From contig DJAN01000152.1 in assembly GCA_002429615.1 (NCBI GenBank), forward strand, positions 1-35,595: a stretch of 35,595 bases of DNA, given 5' to 3'. The translations under genes were made by a program, and so were the position numbers. The notes below the pieces were generated by a model that ran no database searches, was not told the DNA's origin, and was given only the letters and a program-made list of their open reading frames with translations. The DNA is from Lysobacteraceae bacterium UBA6001 (GTDB taxonomy: Bacteria > Pseudomonadota > Gammaproteobacteria > Xanthomonadales > Xanthomonadaceae). Positions 22,621-30,858 of the stretch are shown here, in pieces (the stretch's first letter is position 1; each line of letters begins with the position of its first letter).

Positions 22621-23760
22621 ATGGCGATCGCGCTGCGCAACGGAAAGATCCTTACCGACCACGGCTTCCGCGAAGACGTGGCGGTGCTGGTGGAGGAGGG
22701 GCGCATTGCCGCCCTGCTGCCGCTCGATGACCCGCGCGTGGTCGCGGCCGCGCCGGTTGACCTGCAGGGGCATACGCTGCTGCCGGGCTACATCGATGCC
22801 CAGGTCAACGGGGGCGGTGGTTATCTGTTCAACAACACCCCGGACGTGCACGCGCTGACAGAAATCGCCCGCGCGCACCGCCGCTTCGGCACCACCGGCA
22901 TGCTGCCGACGCTGATCAGCGACGATGCCACGGTGATGCAGCAGGCGATCGCCGCGACCGCCGAGGCGATCGACGCTGGCGTGCCCGGCGTGCTCGGCAT
23001 CCATCTGGAAGGCCCGTACATCGCCCCGGCGCGCAAGGGCACCCACGATGCCAGCAAGTTCCGCGTGCCGGATGCCGCCGAAGTGGCGATGGCCGCGTCG
23101 CTGCGCAACGGCGTCACGCTGCTGACCCTGGCGCCGGAGCAGGTGCCGGCGGACACGGTGCGTGCGCTGGTGGCGGCTGGCGTGATCGTGGCCGCGGGCC
23201 ACACCGCGGGCAGCTACGAGCAGATCCGTGCGGGTCTGGCCGCGGGCATCACCGGCTTCACCCATCTGTACAACGCGATGTCGCCGCTGCAGGGGCGCGA
23301 GCCCGGTGCGGTCGGCGCCGCGCTCGAAGACGCCGACAGCTGGTGCGGCATCATCGTCGACGGCGTGCACGTGCATCCGGCCAGCCTGCGCGTGGCGCTG
23401 GCGGCCAAGCCGCGTGGCAAGCTGTTCCTGGTCACCGACGCGATGCCGCCGGTCGGCGCCGACGACCCGAGCTATTCGCTGTATGGCGAAGTCATCACCG
23501 CGGTGGACGGCGTGGTGCGCAACGCCGCCGGTGCGCTGGCGGGTTCGGCGCTGGACATGGCCACCGCCGTGCGCAACAGCGTGCATCTGCTCGGCCTGCC
23601 GCTGGAAGAAGCCGCGCGCATGGCTTCGACGTATCCGGCGCAGTTCCTCGGCCTGGGCGATCGCTACGGCCACATCGCGCCGGGCTACCAGGCCGATCTG
23701 GTGCTGGTGGACGCTGATCTGCAGGTCGTCGCCACCTGGATTGGCGGCAGCGCCGACTGA
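22621..23760 (+). CDS. nagA: N-acetylglucosamine-6-phosphate deacetylase
   Basis: Hydrolyses GlcNAc-6-P to GlcN-6-P and acetate. The 379-residue amidohydrolase has LPGYIDAQVNGGGGYLFN, where QVNG replaces the HxH metal pair of other amidohydrolases as is normal in NagA. It also has the metal ligand E130 (GIHLEGPYIAP), H194 (VAAGHTAGSY), H215 (FTHLYNAMSPLQGREPG), H250 (DGVHVHP) and the catalytic D273 (LVTDAMPP). The C-terminus GYQADLVLVD is typical. ATG 22621 follows nagB-II by 4 bases, and the stop TGA overlaps the ATG of nagX by one base. The full active site is present and the length is normal, so the enzyme should be active. Confidence 0.95.
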   Translation: MAIALRNGKILTDHGFREDVAVLVEEGRIAALLPLDDPRVVAAAPVDLQGHTLLPGYIDAQVNGGGGYLFNNTPDVHALTEIARAHRRFGTTGMLPTLISDDATVMQQAIAATAEAIDAGVPGVLGIHLEGPYIAPARKGTHDASKFRVPDAAEVAMAASLRNGVTLLTLAPEQVPADTVRALVAAGVIVAAGHTAGSYEQIRAGLAAGITGFTHLYNAMSPLQGREPGAVGAALEDADSWCGIIVDGVHVHPASLRVALAAKPRGKLFLVTDAMPPVGADDPSYSLYGEVITAVDGVVRNAAGALAGSALDMATAVRNSVHLLGLPLEEAARMASTYPAQFLGLGDRYGHIAPGYQADLVLVDADLQVVATWIGGSAD

Positions 23761-24839
23761 TGGCGGGCCCCGGAACGGCGCCGCGTTACGCCTCGGTCGA
23801 TGCGCTGCGCGGACTCACCGTGGCCGCGATGCTGCTGGTCAATGATCCCGGTGAGTGGGCGCATGTGTGGTGGCCGCTGGAGCATGCCGAGTGGAACGGC
23901 TGCACGCCGACCGACCTGATCTTCCCGATGTTCCTGTTCATCGTCGGCGTCTCATCCGCGCTGGCGGTGGTGCCGCGCGTGCTCGCCGGCGGTGATCGCG
24001 CGGCGCTGACGCGCACGGTATGGGGACGCGCGTTGCGCATCATCGGCCTGGGGCTGCTGCTGCATCTGTTGGCCTGGTGGTGGCTGGACAAGCCGCACTT
24101 CCGGCCGTGGGGTGTACTGCAGCGGATCGGGCTGTGCTTCGGCCTCGCCGGCATGGTGGCGATCTGGATGAAGCCGCGGCTGCAGTGGGGGCTGATTGGC
24201 GTGCTGCTGGTGGGCTGGGCGGCGCTGCTGTGGGCCGGGGGCTCGCTGGCGCCGTTCCAGAACATCGCCAGCCGGGTGGATACCGCGATGATGGGGCCGC
24301 TGGTCTATCAATACGACGCGCAGAGCGGACTGGGCCACGACCCGGAAGGCTTGCTGTCGACGCTGGGGGCACTGGCCACGACGCTGCTGGGTCTGCGTGC
24401 GGGTGACTGGTTGCGACACGGCCAGCGCACCCGGCTGCTGGCCGGTGGCATCGTCATCGGGCTGCTGGGGCTGGCGTGGTCGTGGTGGCTGCCGTTGAAC
24501 AAGAACCTGTGGACGTCTTCCTATGTGCTGTGGAGCGCCGGGGCGTCGATGGTGCTGCTGTGGGTGGCGCACGCGCTGGTCGATCTGCATCGGTGGCCCG
24601 CGCTGGGGCGCAGCTTCGGGGTCAATGCGATTGCCGCGTATGGCGGCTCGGCGCTGATGGTGTATGCGCTGGCGGGATTGGGATGGTGGGGGCCGATCTA
24701 TGAGCGCGGGTTTGCCAGCTGGATTGCACCGCTGGCGGGGCGCGAGGTGTCGTCGGCGGCGTTCGCCGTGGTGTTTGTCGCGGTGTGGTGGGTGATCGTG
24801 CGCTGGATGGATGCGCGGCGCTGGTACTTGAAGATCTGA
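23760..24839 (+). CDS. nagX: NagX-like inner-membrane protein (HGSNAT/DUF5009 family)
   Basis: A 359-residue protein with about ten hydrophobic segments. The N-terminal pattern RYASVDALRGLTVAAMLLVNDPG, then LEHAEWNGCTPTDLIFPMFLFIVGVS, matches the catalytic region of human heparan-alpha-glucosaminide N-acetyltransferase; H42 aligns with the active-site His of that enzyme. The family therefore may carry acetyl groups across the membrane onto a glucosamine, but the bacterial role is unproven; some authors treat NagX as a sugar transport or modification factor. Its ATG overlaps the nagA stop by one base, so expression is tied to GlcNAc catabolism. It is the last gene of the operon and is followed by a REP element. 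GC and codon use match the rest of the operon. Confidence 0.88.
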   Translation: MAGPGTAPRYASVDALRGLTVAAMLLVNDPGEWAHVWWPLEHAEWNGCTPTDLIFPMFLFIVGVSSALAVVPRVLAGGDRAALTRTVWGRALRIIGLGLLLHLLAWWWLDKPHFRPWGVLQRIGLCFGLAGMVAIWMKPRLQWGLIGVLLVGWAALLWAGGSLAPFQNIASRVDTAMMGPLVYQYDAQSGLGHDPEGLLSTLGALATTLLGLRAGDWLRHGQRTRLLAGGIVIGLLGLAWSWWLPLNKNLWTSSYVLWSAGASMVLLWVAHALVDLHRWPALGRSFGVNAIAAYGGSALMVYALAGLGWWGPIYERGFASWIAPLAGREVSSAAFAVVFVAVWWVIVRWMDARRWYLKI

Positions 24840-24902
24840 GTCCTGCGGTTTGTGGGTGGGGCTTTTGCCTCGACGAGGGGCGTCGCGGGCTGTCGGATGG
24901 CA

Positions 24903-24925
24903 GTCGCGGCTGAAGCCGCTCCTAC
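24903..24925 (-). repeat. REP element copy 4, overlapping the end of cca
   Basis: The same 23-base repeat in minus orientation, between the convergent nagX and cca genes. Its GTAG start supplies the last base of the final Val codon and the TAG stop of cca (24922-24924). No other terminator is clear between nagX and cca. Confidence 0.85.
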
Positions 24926-26151
24926 ACGGAGAGCGTGCGGGCGTTGTGAATCGCCGCGATGCGCGCCTTCGCCAACGCCTGCCCGATCTGTGGGCCCTGC
25001 AGGCCTTCCTGTGTCAGGTCGCGTGCGTTGATCGCCAGCGCAGCCTCGTGCAATCGGCACAGCTCCGGTCCCTGCGGATACGCTTCCTCCGCGCTGCCCA
25101 GCCGCCCGCGCTTGTCCGCCTCGCACACCACCGCGATCTGCGCGATCCGCTCCGGCCGCCGGAAGCCATCGCAGCGGCCAATCAGCTCATGCACCGTCGC
25201 ATCGCGCAGCTCGGCGATCCGATGCACGTTCAGATGCTCCCGGCACACACTCTCCGCCAGCTGCCGGTAATCCTGCGGCACCTTCAGCCGCTCGCTCATC
25301 GCCCGCGTCGGCGCCACGCCGCGCTGTTCGTGCATCACATGGCGAGGCAGTTCCTCGCCCGGCGTCAGTGCCTTACCCAGGTCATGGCACAGCGCGGCGT
25401 AGCCGATCATCGTGTCGCCCGGCCGCAGTCGCGCGGCCATGTCGCTGACCATCTCCTGGTGCACGCCGGTGTCCACTTCGGGATGGAACTCCGCGCGTTG
25501 CGGCACGCCATACAGCGCTTCCACTTCCGGCAATACCGCGCCCAGCGCATGCGCCTCGTGCAGCGTGCGCAGGAATGCCGACGGACGCGATGACGCCAAT
25601 GCCTTGCGCAGTTCCTGCCACACCCGCTCCGGCACCAAGGCATCCAGCTCGCCGCTGGCGGCGATCTCGCGCATCAGCGCCAGCGTCTCCGGCGCCAGGG
25701 TGAAGCCCAGCGGCGCAAAGCGCGCCATGAACCGCGCCGCGCGCAACACGCGCAGCGGGTCTTCCACGAAGGCCGGCCCGACATGCCGCAGCACGCGCGC
25801 CTCGATATCACGCACGCCGCCATACGGATCCACCAGCGTGCCGTCGTCGGCGCGCGCGATCGCGTTGAGGGTGAAGTCGCGGCGCAGCAGGTCCTGCTCC
25901 AGCGTCACCGACGGATCGGCATCGACCACGAAGCCACGATAGCCACGCCCGGACTTGCGCTCGGTACGCGCCAGCGCATATTCCTCGCCGGTCTTGGGAT
26001 GCAGGAATACCGGGAAATCGCGCCCCACGGCCTTGAACCCCTGTGCTTCCATCGACGCCTGGTCGGCGCCGACGACCACCCAGTCGCGGTCGCCGGGGGG
26101 CAGGTTCAGCAGGGCATCGCGGACCGCGCCGCCAACGAGATAGATCTCCAT
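24922..26151 (-). CDS. cca: CCA-adding enzyme (tRNA nucleotidyltransferase)
   Basis: Adds or repairs the 3' CCA of tRNAs without a nucleic-acid template. The 409-residue class II enzyme opens with [27 protein letters not shown], holding the metal-binding D21 and D23. [62 protein letters not shown] and the nucleotide-selecting EDPLRV region follow. A C-terminal HD phosphohydrolase domain has [12 protein letters not shown] and [10 protein letters not shown], as in the E. coli enzyme of similar length (412). The start ATG 26151 is at the family's usual position. The C-terminus ends RTLSV, with the stop inside a REP element. The slt gene ends 29 bases upstream in the same direction. Confidence 0.95.
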   Translation of the reverse strand: MEIYLVGGAVRDALLNLPPGDRDWVVVGADQASMEAQGFKAVGRDFPVFLHPKTGEEYALARTERKSGRGYRGFVVDADPSVTLEQDLLRRDFTLNAIARADDGTLVDPYGGVRDIEARVLRHVGPAFVEDPLRVLRAARFMARFAPLGFTLAPETLALMREIAASGELDALVPERVWQELRKALASSRPSAFLRTLHEAHALGAVLPEVEALYGVPQRAEFHPEVDTGVHQEMVSDMAARLRPGDTMIGYAALCHDLGKALTPGEELPRHVMHEQRGVAPTRAMSERLKVPQDYRQLAESVCREHLNVHRIAELRDATVHELIGRCDGFRRPERIAQIAVVCEADKRGRLGSAEEAYPQGPELCRLHEAALAINARDLTQEGLQGPQIGQALAKARIAAIHNARTLSV

Positions 26152-26180
26152 CGCGTCATCATGCCCGAAGCCGGCGCGCC

Positions 26181-28145
26181 TCAGCGGCTGCCGGCCGCGG
26201 CGGGGGTGTTGCAGACGAACGCCTTGCGCTTGTCCTGCAGCGTGCCGACCAGGCGGTCGCTCAGCGGCAGCGCGTCACCATTGAGGCGCCAGTCGTAGAT
26301 CACGCTGAAGGCCATCACCCGTGCGACGTAGTCGCGGGTCTCCTTGTAGCTGATCGTCTCGATCCAGAAATCCGGATCGTGCGACGGCCGCTGATCCAGC
26401 CAGCGCGCCGCCGGCGTCGGGCCGGCGTTGTACGCGGCGATGGTCACGTAGGGCTGGCCGTACTTGTCCAGCAGCTGGCGCAGATACGCGGTGCCGATGG
26501 CGATGTTGGTGTCCGGGTCGTACAGGCTCGATGCGCCGGTGTAGCTGGCCAGCCCGATGCGCTTGGCCACGCCGTTGCCGGTGCCCGGCAGTACCTGCAT
26601 CAGGCCCATCGCGTTGGCCGGCGAGCGGGCGTTGGAATTGAACACGCTCTCGGCGCGGATCTCCGCCGCCACCCACGCCGGGTCCAGCGCGTTGCGCGCG
26701 GCTTCGCGGCGGATCGTATCGCCGTGGTGCAGCGGGAAGCGCAGCGTGTACAGGCGCTGCTCCTCGGGCTTCTTGCCGAGCGAGAACACCGCGCGGTCGA
26801 ACCAGCCGGCCTCGCCGGCCAGCTCGACCGCCAGCCGGCGCTGGGTGTCGTCGAAGCGGGTCAATGCGTCGTTCCACTCCAGCGTGGCCCAGCCCGCGCG
26901 GTCCAGGCGGAACAGTTCCAGCGCGCGCACCAGCGCCGGGTCGCGCGCGATCGCAGCGCGCGCCTGCGCGGTGTCGTTCGGCTCCCACGGGCACAGCACA
27001 TAGGGCTGGCCGAGCTTGTCGGCGGCGAGGAAGCCGTGGAAGGTCGGGCTGCGTGCGGCGCCGCGGTACCACGCCTGGGCCTCGCTGTTACGGCCGAGCT
27101 TCTCGGCCAGGCGCGCACGGAAATACTGCCAGCGCGAATCGTCGCGCTGTTCCGGCGGCATCTTCTCGATCCCGGCCAGCGCGGTCGGCCAGTCACCCCG
27201 CGACATCGCCTCGCGCACGCGCCATTCACGCAGACGCTCGTCGTAGGCCGCTTCGGGCACGGCCTGCAGCCGGCGCGCCGAATCCGGCAGATACGAGGCC
27301 ACCGTCCACAGCGCGATCTGGTACAGCACCTTGCCGCGCTGCGTGGCATCCAGCGCCAGCGCATCGGCCAGCTGCGGCAGCAGGCTCTCGGCGGCATCCG
27401 GGTTGGACTTGGCCAGCGCCGACAGCCCGGCCACCGCGATGCGCCGGCTGCGCTCGGTGCGCGGCCAGGACAGGGCGCGGGTATCGGCGGCGGCGACAAA
27501 GGCGGCGTAGTCGTTGGCCTGCGCCTGCTCGGCGGCCGGCAACCCCTGTGCCGCCGCGCGCATCACCGCCGGCAGCTGCTCGTCGGCGGCGGCCTCGATG
27601 CGCTGCCAGCGCAACGGCGCATCCAGCCCGCCGCGCGCCTGCAGAGTGGCGAATACGTTGTCGCAGCCGTTCGGCAATGCCTTGCCATTGGCGCGCCAGA
27701 TCGCCTGCGCATCGCTGTTCCACTGTGCATCGGCACGCCCCAGGGCCTGGCGCGCGCTCAGCTCGGCGCAGCGCAGGCCCACGTTGTCGGTCGGCTTCCA
27801 GTTGGCCAGGAAGGTGGGCCAGTCCTCGCGCCGGGCCAGTGCGGGCAGCCACAGCGAGCGGAAGGCTTCGGCCACCGGCTGCCCGGCGTAGCGGCGCAGG
27901 AAATCCTGCGCGGTGCCGGAGTCGACGCGGTCGATGTCGCGCTTGAGCGTGGCGTATTCCAGCCAGCCGTAGACCGGGTTGTCGCGCAGCGCGGCATTGG
28001 CGCCGGCATCGGGACGGCCGGCTTCGGCCGCTTCCAGCGCGGCACGCATCGCCGGACGCTGTGCATCCGGGGACTGCGCGGCGGCGGCGAAGGCCACGCC
28101 GGCCAGGGACAGGGCAAGACAGATCGGCTGCAGCGGATTGTTCAT
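26181..28145 (-). CDS. slt: Soluble lytic murein transglycosylase (Slt70-like)
   Basis: Cleaves peptidoglycan between MurNAc and GlcNAc, forming anhydro-MurNAc, in the periplasm. The 654-residue protein has a signal peptide (1-23, cleavage AAA-QS). The long alpha-helical superhelix (about 30-440) is typical of the Slt70 doughnut, followed by a linker and the C-terminal catalytic domain with E499 in [27 protein letters not shown], then [20 protein letters not shown] and [13 protein letters not shown] 28145 gives the signal peptide; an in-frame ATG far upstream at 28337 is rejected. It lies just upstream of cca (29 bases), so the two may be cotranscribed. Its product is also a source of amino-sugar fragments, but there is no regulatory link to the nag genes in the sequence. 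Confidence 0.94.
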   Translation of the reverse strand: MNNPLQPICLALSLAGVAFAAAAQSPDAQRPAMRAALEAAEAGRPDAGANAALRDNPVYGWLEYATLKRDIDRVDSGTAQDFLRRYAGQPVAEAFRSLWLPALARREDWPTFLANWKPTDNVGLRCAELSARQALGRADAQWNSDAQAIWRANGKALPNGCDNVFATLQARGGLDAPLRWQRIEAAADEQLPAVMRAAAQGLPAAEQAQANDYAAFVAAADTRALSWPRTERSRRIAVAGLSALAKSNPDAAESLLPQLADALALDATQRGKVLYQIALWTVASYLPDSARRLQAVPEAAYDERLREWRVREAMSRGDWPTALAGIEKMPPEQRDDSRWQYFRARLAEKLGRNSEAQAWYRGAARSPTFHGFLAADKLGQPYVLCPWEPNDTAQARAAIARDPALVRALELFRLDRAGWATLEWNDALTRFDDTQRRLAVELAGEAGWFDRAVFSLGKKPEEQRLYTLRFPLHHGDTIRREAARNALDPAWVAAEIRAESVFNSNARSPANAMGLMQVLPGTGNGVAKRIGLASYTGASSLYDPDTNIAIGTAYLRQLLDKYGQPYVTIAAYNAGPTPAARWLDQRPSHDPDFWIETISYKETRDYVARVMAFSVIYDWRLNGDALPLSDRLVGTLQDKRKAFVCNTPAAAGSR

Positions 28146-28285
28146 GGTTTCGAGGATACCGGCCCGGGGTGAACGGCCGTGACGACTGGCCCGTGATTGT
28201 GCGGGCAGCGGATGCCGCGCGTGCGTCCGCGACGACGCGATCGCCGCGTCGCGACCCTGCGCATTCATGCGCTGGCAAGCCTGGA

Positions 28286-28322
28286 AACGAAAACGGCCGG
28301 CGACCCTCGCGGGCCGCCGGCC
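28286..28322 (-). terminator. Terminator of the siderophore receptor gene
   Basis: On the minus strand the stem GGCCGGCG/CGCCGGCC (28295-28302 with 28315-28322), extended inside by CCC/GGG, is followed by GTTTTCGTTTCC. It lies 25 bases after the receptor stop and upstream of slt. The remaining 140 bases to slt must hold the slt promoter; I could not pick it out with confidence. Confidence 0.8.
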
Positions 28323-28347
28323 GGCATCATGCCTCAAACAACGAGGA

Positions 28348-30480
28348 TCAGAACGTCCAGTTGAAGCTCAGTTCGCCATTGCGCGGCGCGCCCCAGGCAC
28401 CGTAGCCCGAGTCGATCTGCGCGTAGTAACGCTTGTCCAGCAGGTTGTTGAGGTTGAGCTGCACCGAGAACTGCGGCGCCAGGCGGTAGCGCGCGAACGC
28501 GCTGACCAGCGCGTAGCCGTCCTGTTCGAACTGCCCGTACACCGCGTCCACGTAGTAGATGCGGTTCTGCCAGTTCACGCCGCCGCCGACCGTGAGGTCA
28601 TGCCACTCGCCGCTCGGGGTGTAGCTGGTGAACAGCTTGATGGTGGTGCGCGGCAGCTGCTTGTTGATGCTGGTGTCGTTGGCATCGCGCGCGGTGTAGT
28701 GCGAGGCGCCGAAGGTCGCGTTCCAGCCTTCCTGCAGCTCGCCGCTGACCTCGAACTCGAAGCCTTCGCTCACCGTGCCCTTGGCCGCGGCGTAGACCTG
28801 CTCGCCGCTCGGCAGGTACACGCCGGTCGGCTGGGCCACGTTGTCCTGCTCGATGCGGAACACCGCCGCCGAGGCATTGAGGCGGTTGTCGAACCACGCC
28901 GCCTTGACGCCGGCCTCGTAGCTCTTGCCGGTTACCGGGTCGAGGAAGCTGCCGTTGGCACCGCGATACGTCTGCGGCTGGAAGATCTCGGTATAGCTGG
29001 CGTAGGTCGACCAGGTGTCGTTGAAGTCGTAGACCAGGCCGGCATACGGCGTGGTGACCTTGTGCGCGCGGTCGGCGCCTTCACCCTCGCTCTTCCAGTC
29101 GGTGTAGCGCGCGCCGAGGATGGCGCTCAGCGGGTCGGCCAGCGACAGCCGCAGCGCGGCATAGGCCGCCTTCTGGGTGATCTTGCCACCGCTCGGGTAC
29201 ACCGCCGAGGCCGACCAGTCCGGTTCCGGATACGCGCCGGTCCAGCCGAGGTAGCTGTCCAGCGGGCCGGGGAAGTCGGAGCGGCCGATATTGGAGTAAT
29301 CGCGGCGGTTGTAGCTGACGCCGCCCATGAAGCGGTGCTCGCGGCCGAACAGCTGGAACGGGCCTTCGGTGTAGCCGTCCAGGCCGTCCACCTTGCGCTC
29401 GGTGATGTAGTAGCCGGAGTAGGGTACCACGCCGCCGCCGGTCTGCTTGTCGAAGCCGTAGATCGTGTAGAACGGGTAGAACAGCTTGTCGTCGACGTTG
29501 CTCTCGTCATGCGTGGCATTGACCTTGAGCTTCCAGCCGTTGCCGAAGCCGGTCTCCAGGGTGGCGAACGCGCGCTTGACCGTGGTGTCCCAGTAGGTCC
29601 AGTCGGCGGCCGGGTTGAACGACTTGCCGTAATCGGTGCGGCTGCCGTCCGAGTACCACAGCGGGAAGCCGCCCCAGGTGACGTCGTTGGAGTTCTTCTT
29701 CTGGTAGTCGTAGCCGACGCTGAGCAGGGTGTTGGCGCCGAGGTCGGCGTCGATCACCGCATAGCCCAGGGTCTTGTTCTGGTTGTAGCGGTCCACCCAC
29801 GATTCGCTGTCGGTGTAGTTGCCGATCACGCGCGCACGCACGCTGCCGCTGCTGTTGAGCGGAGTGGTGACGTCCACCGTGCTGCGGGTCTTGCCGAAGC
29901 TGCCGGCGGCCACCGAGACGCTGCCGGTGAACTCGCGGCTGTCGGCGTGCTTGCGCACCAGGTTCACCGAGGCCGACGGATTGCCGGCGCCGGTCAGCAG
30001 GCCGGTGGCGCCGCGCACGATCTCCACGCGGTCGTAGAGCGCCAGGTCCAGTGCCGAGTCGCCATAGCTCCAGGCCTGGTCCATCGTGGTCGGGATGCCG
30101 TCGAACTGGTAGTTGTCGATATAGAAGCCGCGCGCGAAGAACTCCACGCGCTCGCTGTCGGTCTGGCTGTAGGACACGCCGGTGACGTTGTTGAGCACCT
30201 GGCCGATGCTCTGCAGGTTCTGGTCCTTGATCCGGGCCTGGGTGACGATGGTCAGCGACTGCGGAATCTCGCGCGGCGCCAGTTCGAAGCGGGTGCCGGC
30301 GGCGACCTTCTCCACGGTGTAGGTCGGGCGCGAGGCGGCGACGTCGAGGCGGTCGAGCGTGCGCACCTCATCCGAGGCGGCAGGGGCCTCGGCGGCCCAG
30401 GCCGGCAGCGTGGCCAGGGCGCAGGCGGCGGCCAGCGCGGTGCGCCGGAAACGCGGAAGGGAGGAAACGAAACGAGCCAT
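28348..30480 (-). CDS. TonB-dependent siderophore receptor
   Basis: A 710-residue outer-membrane receptor of the ferri-siderophore class. A signal peptide (cleavage AWA-AE at about 29) is followed by a plug with FELAPREIPQSLTIVTQARIKDQNLQSIGQVLNNVTGV, FFARGFYIDNYQFDGIPTT, LYDRVEIVRGATGLLTGAGNPSASVNLVRK, all highly characteristic of the FpvA/FhuE-like group. The barrel ends LNLNNLLDKRYYAQIDSGYGAWGAPRNGELSFNWTF, again a siderophore-receptor signature with the final Phe. There is no N-terminal signalling extension for a FecR-type regulator and no sigma/anti-sigma pair beside it. I found no good Fur box upstream. The ligand cannot be told. It diverges from another receptor gene at 30859. Confidence 0.92.
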   Translation of the reverse strand: MARFVSSLPRFRRTALAAACALATLPAWAAEAPAASDEVRTLDRLDVAASRPTYTVEKVAAGTRFELAPREIPQSLTIVTQARIKDQNLQSIGQVLNNVTGVSYSQTDSERVEFFARGFYIDNYQFDGIPTTMDQAWSYGDSALDLALYDRVEIVRGATGLLTGAGNPSASVNLVRKHADSREFTGSVSVAAGSFGKTRSTVDVTTPLNSSGSVRARVIGNYTDSESWVDRYNQNKTLGYAVIDADLGANTLLSVGYDYQKKNSNDVTWGGFPLWYSDGSRTDYGKSFNPAADWTYWDTTVKRAFATLETGFGNGWKLKVNATHDESNVDDKLFYPFYTIYGFDKQTGGGVVPYSGYYITERKVDGLDGYTEGPFQLFGREHRFMGGVSYNRRDYSNIGRSDFPGPLDSYLGWTGAYPEPDWSASAVYPSGGKITQKAAYAALRLSLADPLSAILGARYTDWKSEGEGADRAHKVTTPYAGLVYDFNDTWSTYASYTEIFQPQTYRGANGSFLDPVTGKSYEAGVKAAWFDNRLNASAAVFRIEQDNVAQPTGVYLPSGEQVYAAAKGTVSEGFEFEVSGELQEGWNATFGASHYTARDANDTSINKQLPRTTIKLFTSYTPSGEWHDLTVGGGVNWQNRIYYVDAVYGQFEQDGYALVSAFARYRLAPQFSVQLNLNNLLDKRYYAQIDSGYGAWGAPRNGELSFNWTF

Positions 30481-30633
30481 GCCAATCTCCAGATGAACGA
30501 CTCCGCCCCGCCGGGGTCGGCCCGCGGGGATCGGATGAGCGATTGGCTTGGCGGTTGCCGCCCGTGGGGGGAAGGCAGCACCTGGCTGGAAAGGCTGGGA
30601 AAACCGGGGTTCCGGTGATCCCGCGCGGGGCGC

Positions 30634-30663
30634 ATTTTACCTGCCGCGATGCAGCAGCGTCAC
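30634..30663 (-). promoter_or_regulatory. Candidate promoter of the siderophore receptor gene
   Basis: On the minus strand GTGACG (30663-30658) and TAAAAT (30639-30634) are separated by 18 bases, giving a leader of about 145 bases. The -10 matches 5 of 6 and the -35 matches 4 of 6. No Fur-like GATAAT repeats surround it. The gap 30481-30858 (378 bases) holds no gene. Confidence 0.35.
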
Positions 30664-30762
30664 CCGCCGGCAGCCCGCCGCCGCCGCCGCGCGGACGCTG
30701 GTGTAGCGTGCATGACCTTCGGTGTCAGCGTTTGCCGGGCCGCAGCATCCCGTTCCGCGCGC

Positions 30763-30791
30763 TTGTCACCGCTTCACGATTTGTTTACAAA
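30763..30791 (+). promoter_or_regulatory. Candidate promoter of the 955-residue receptor gene
   Basis: TTGTCA (30763-30768), a 17-base spacer and TACAAA (30786-30791) form a reasonable sigma-70 pair about 70 bases before ATG 30859. The surrounding stretch ATTTGTTTACAAAG is AT-rich against a GC-rich background. Confidence 0.4.
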
Positions 30792-30858
30792 GCACGCAAG
30801 CCGCAGCGGCGCAGGGAGACGTCGCGGCCGTCCCATCCCCTTTGGAGAGAGAGACCGG

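Noticed and set aside
26043..28172. 709-codon plus-strand frame opposite slt
   Set aside because: An Arg/Gly/Ala-rich shadow of slt; slt has its complete catalytic domain on the minus strand.
30481..30858. Fur box for the siderophore receptor
   Set aside because: No run resembling GATAATGATAATC was found on either strand of this gap.
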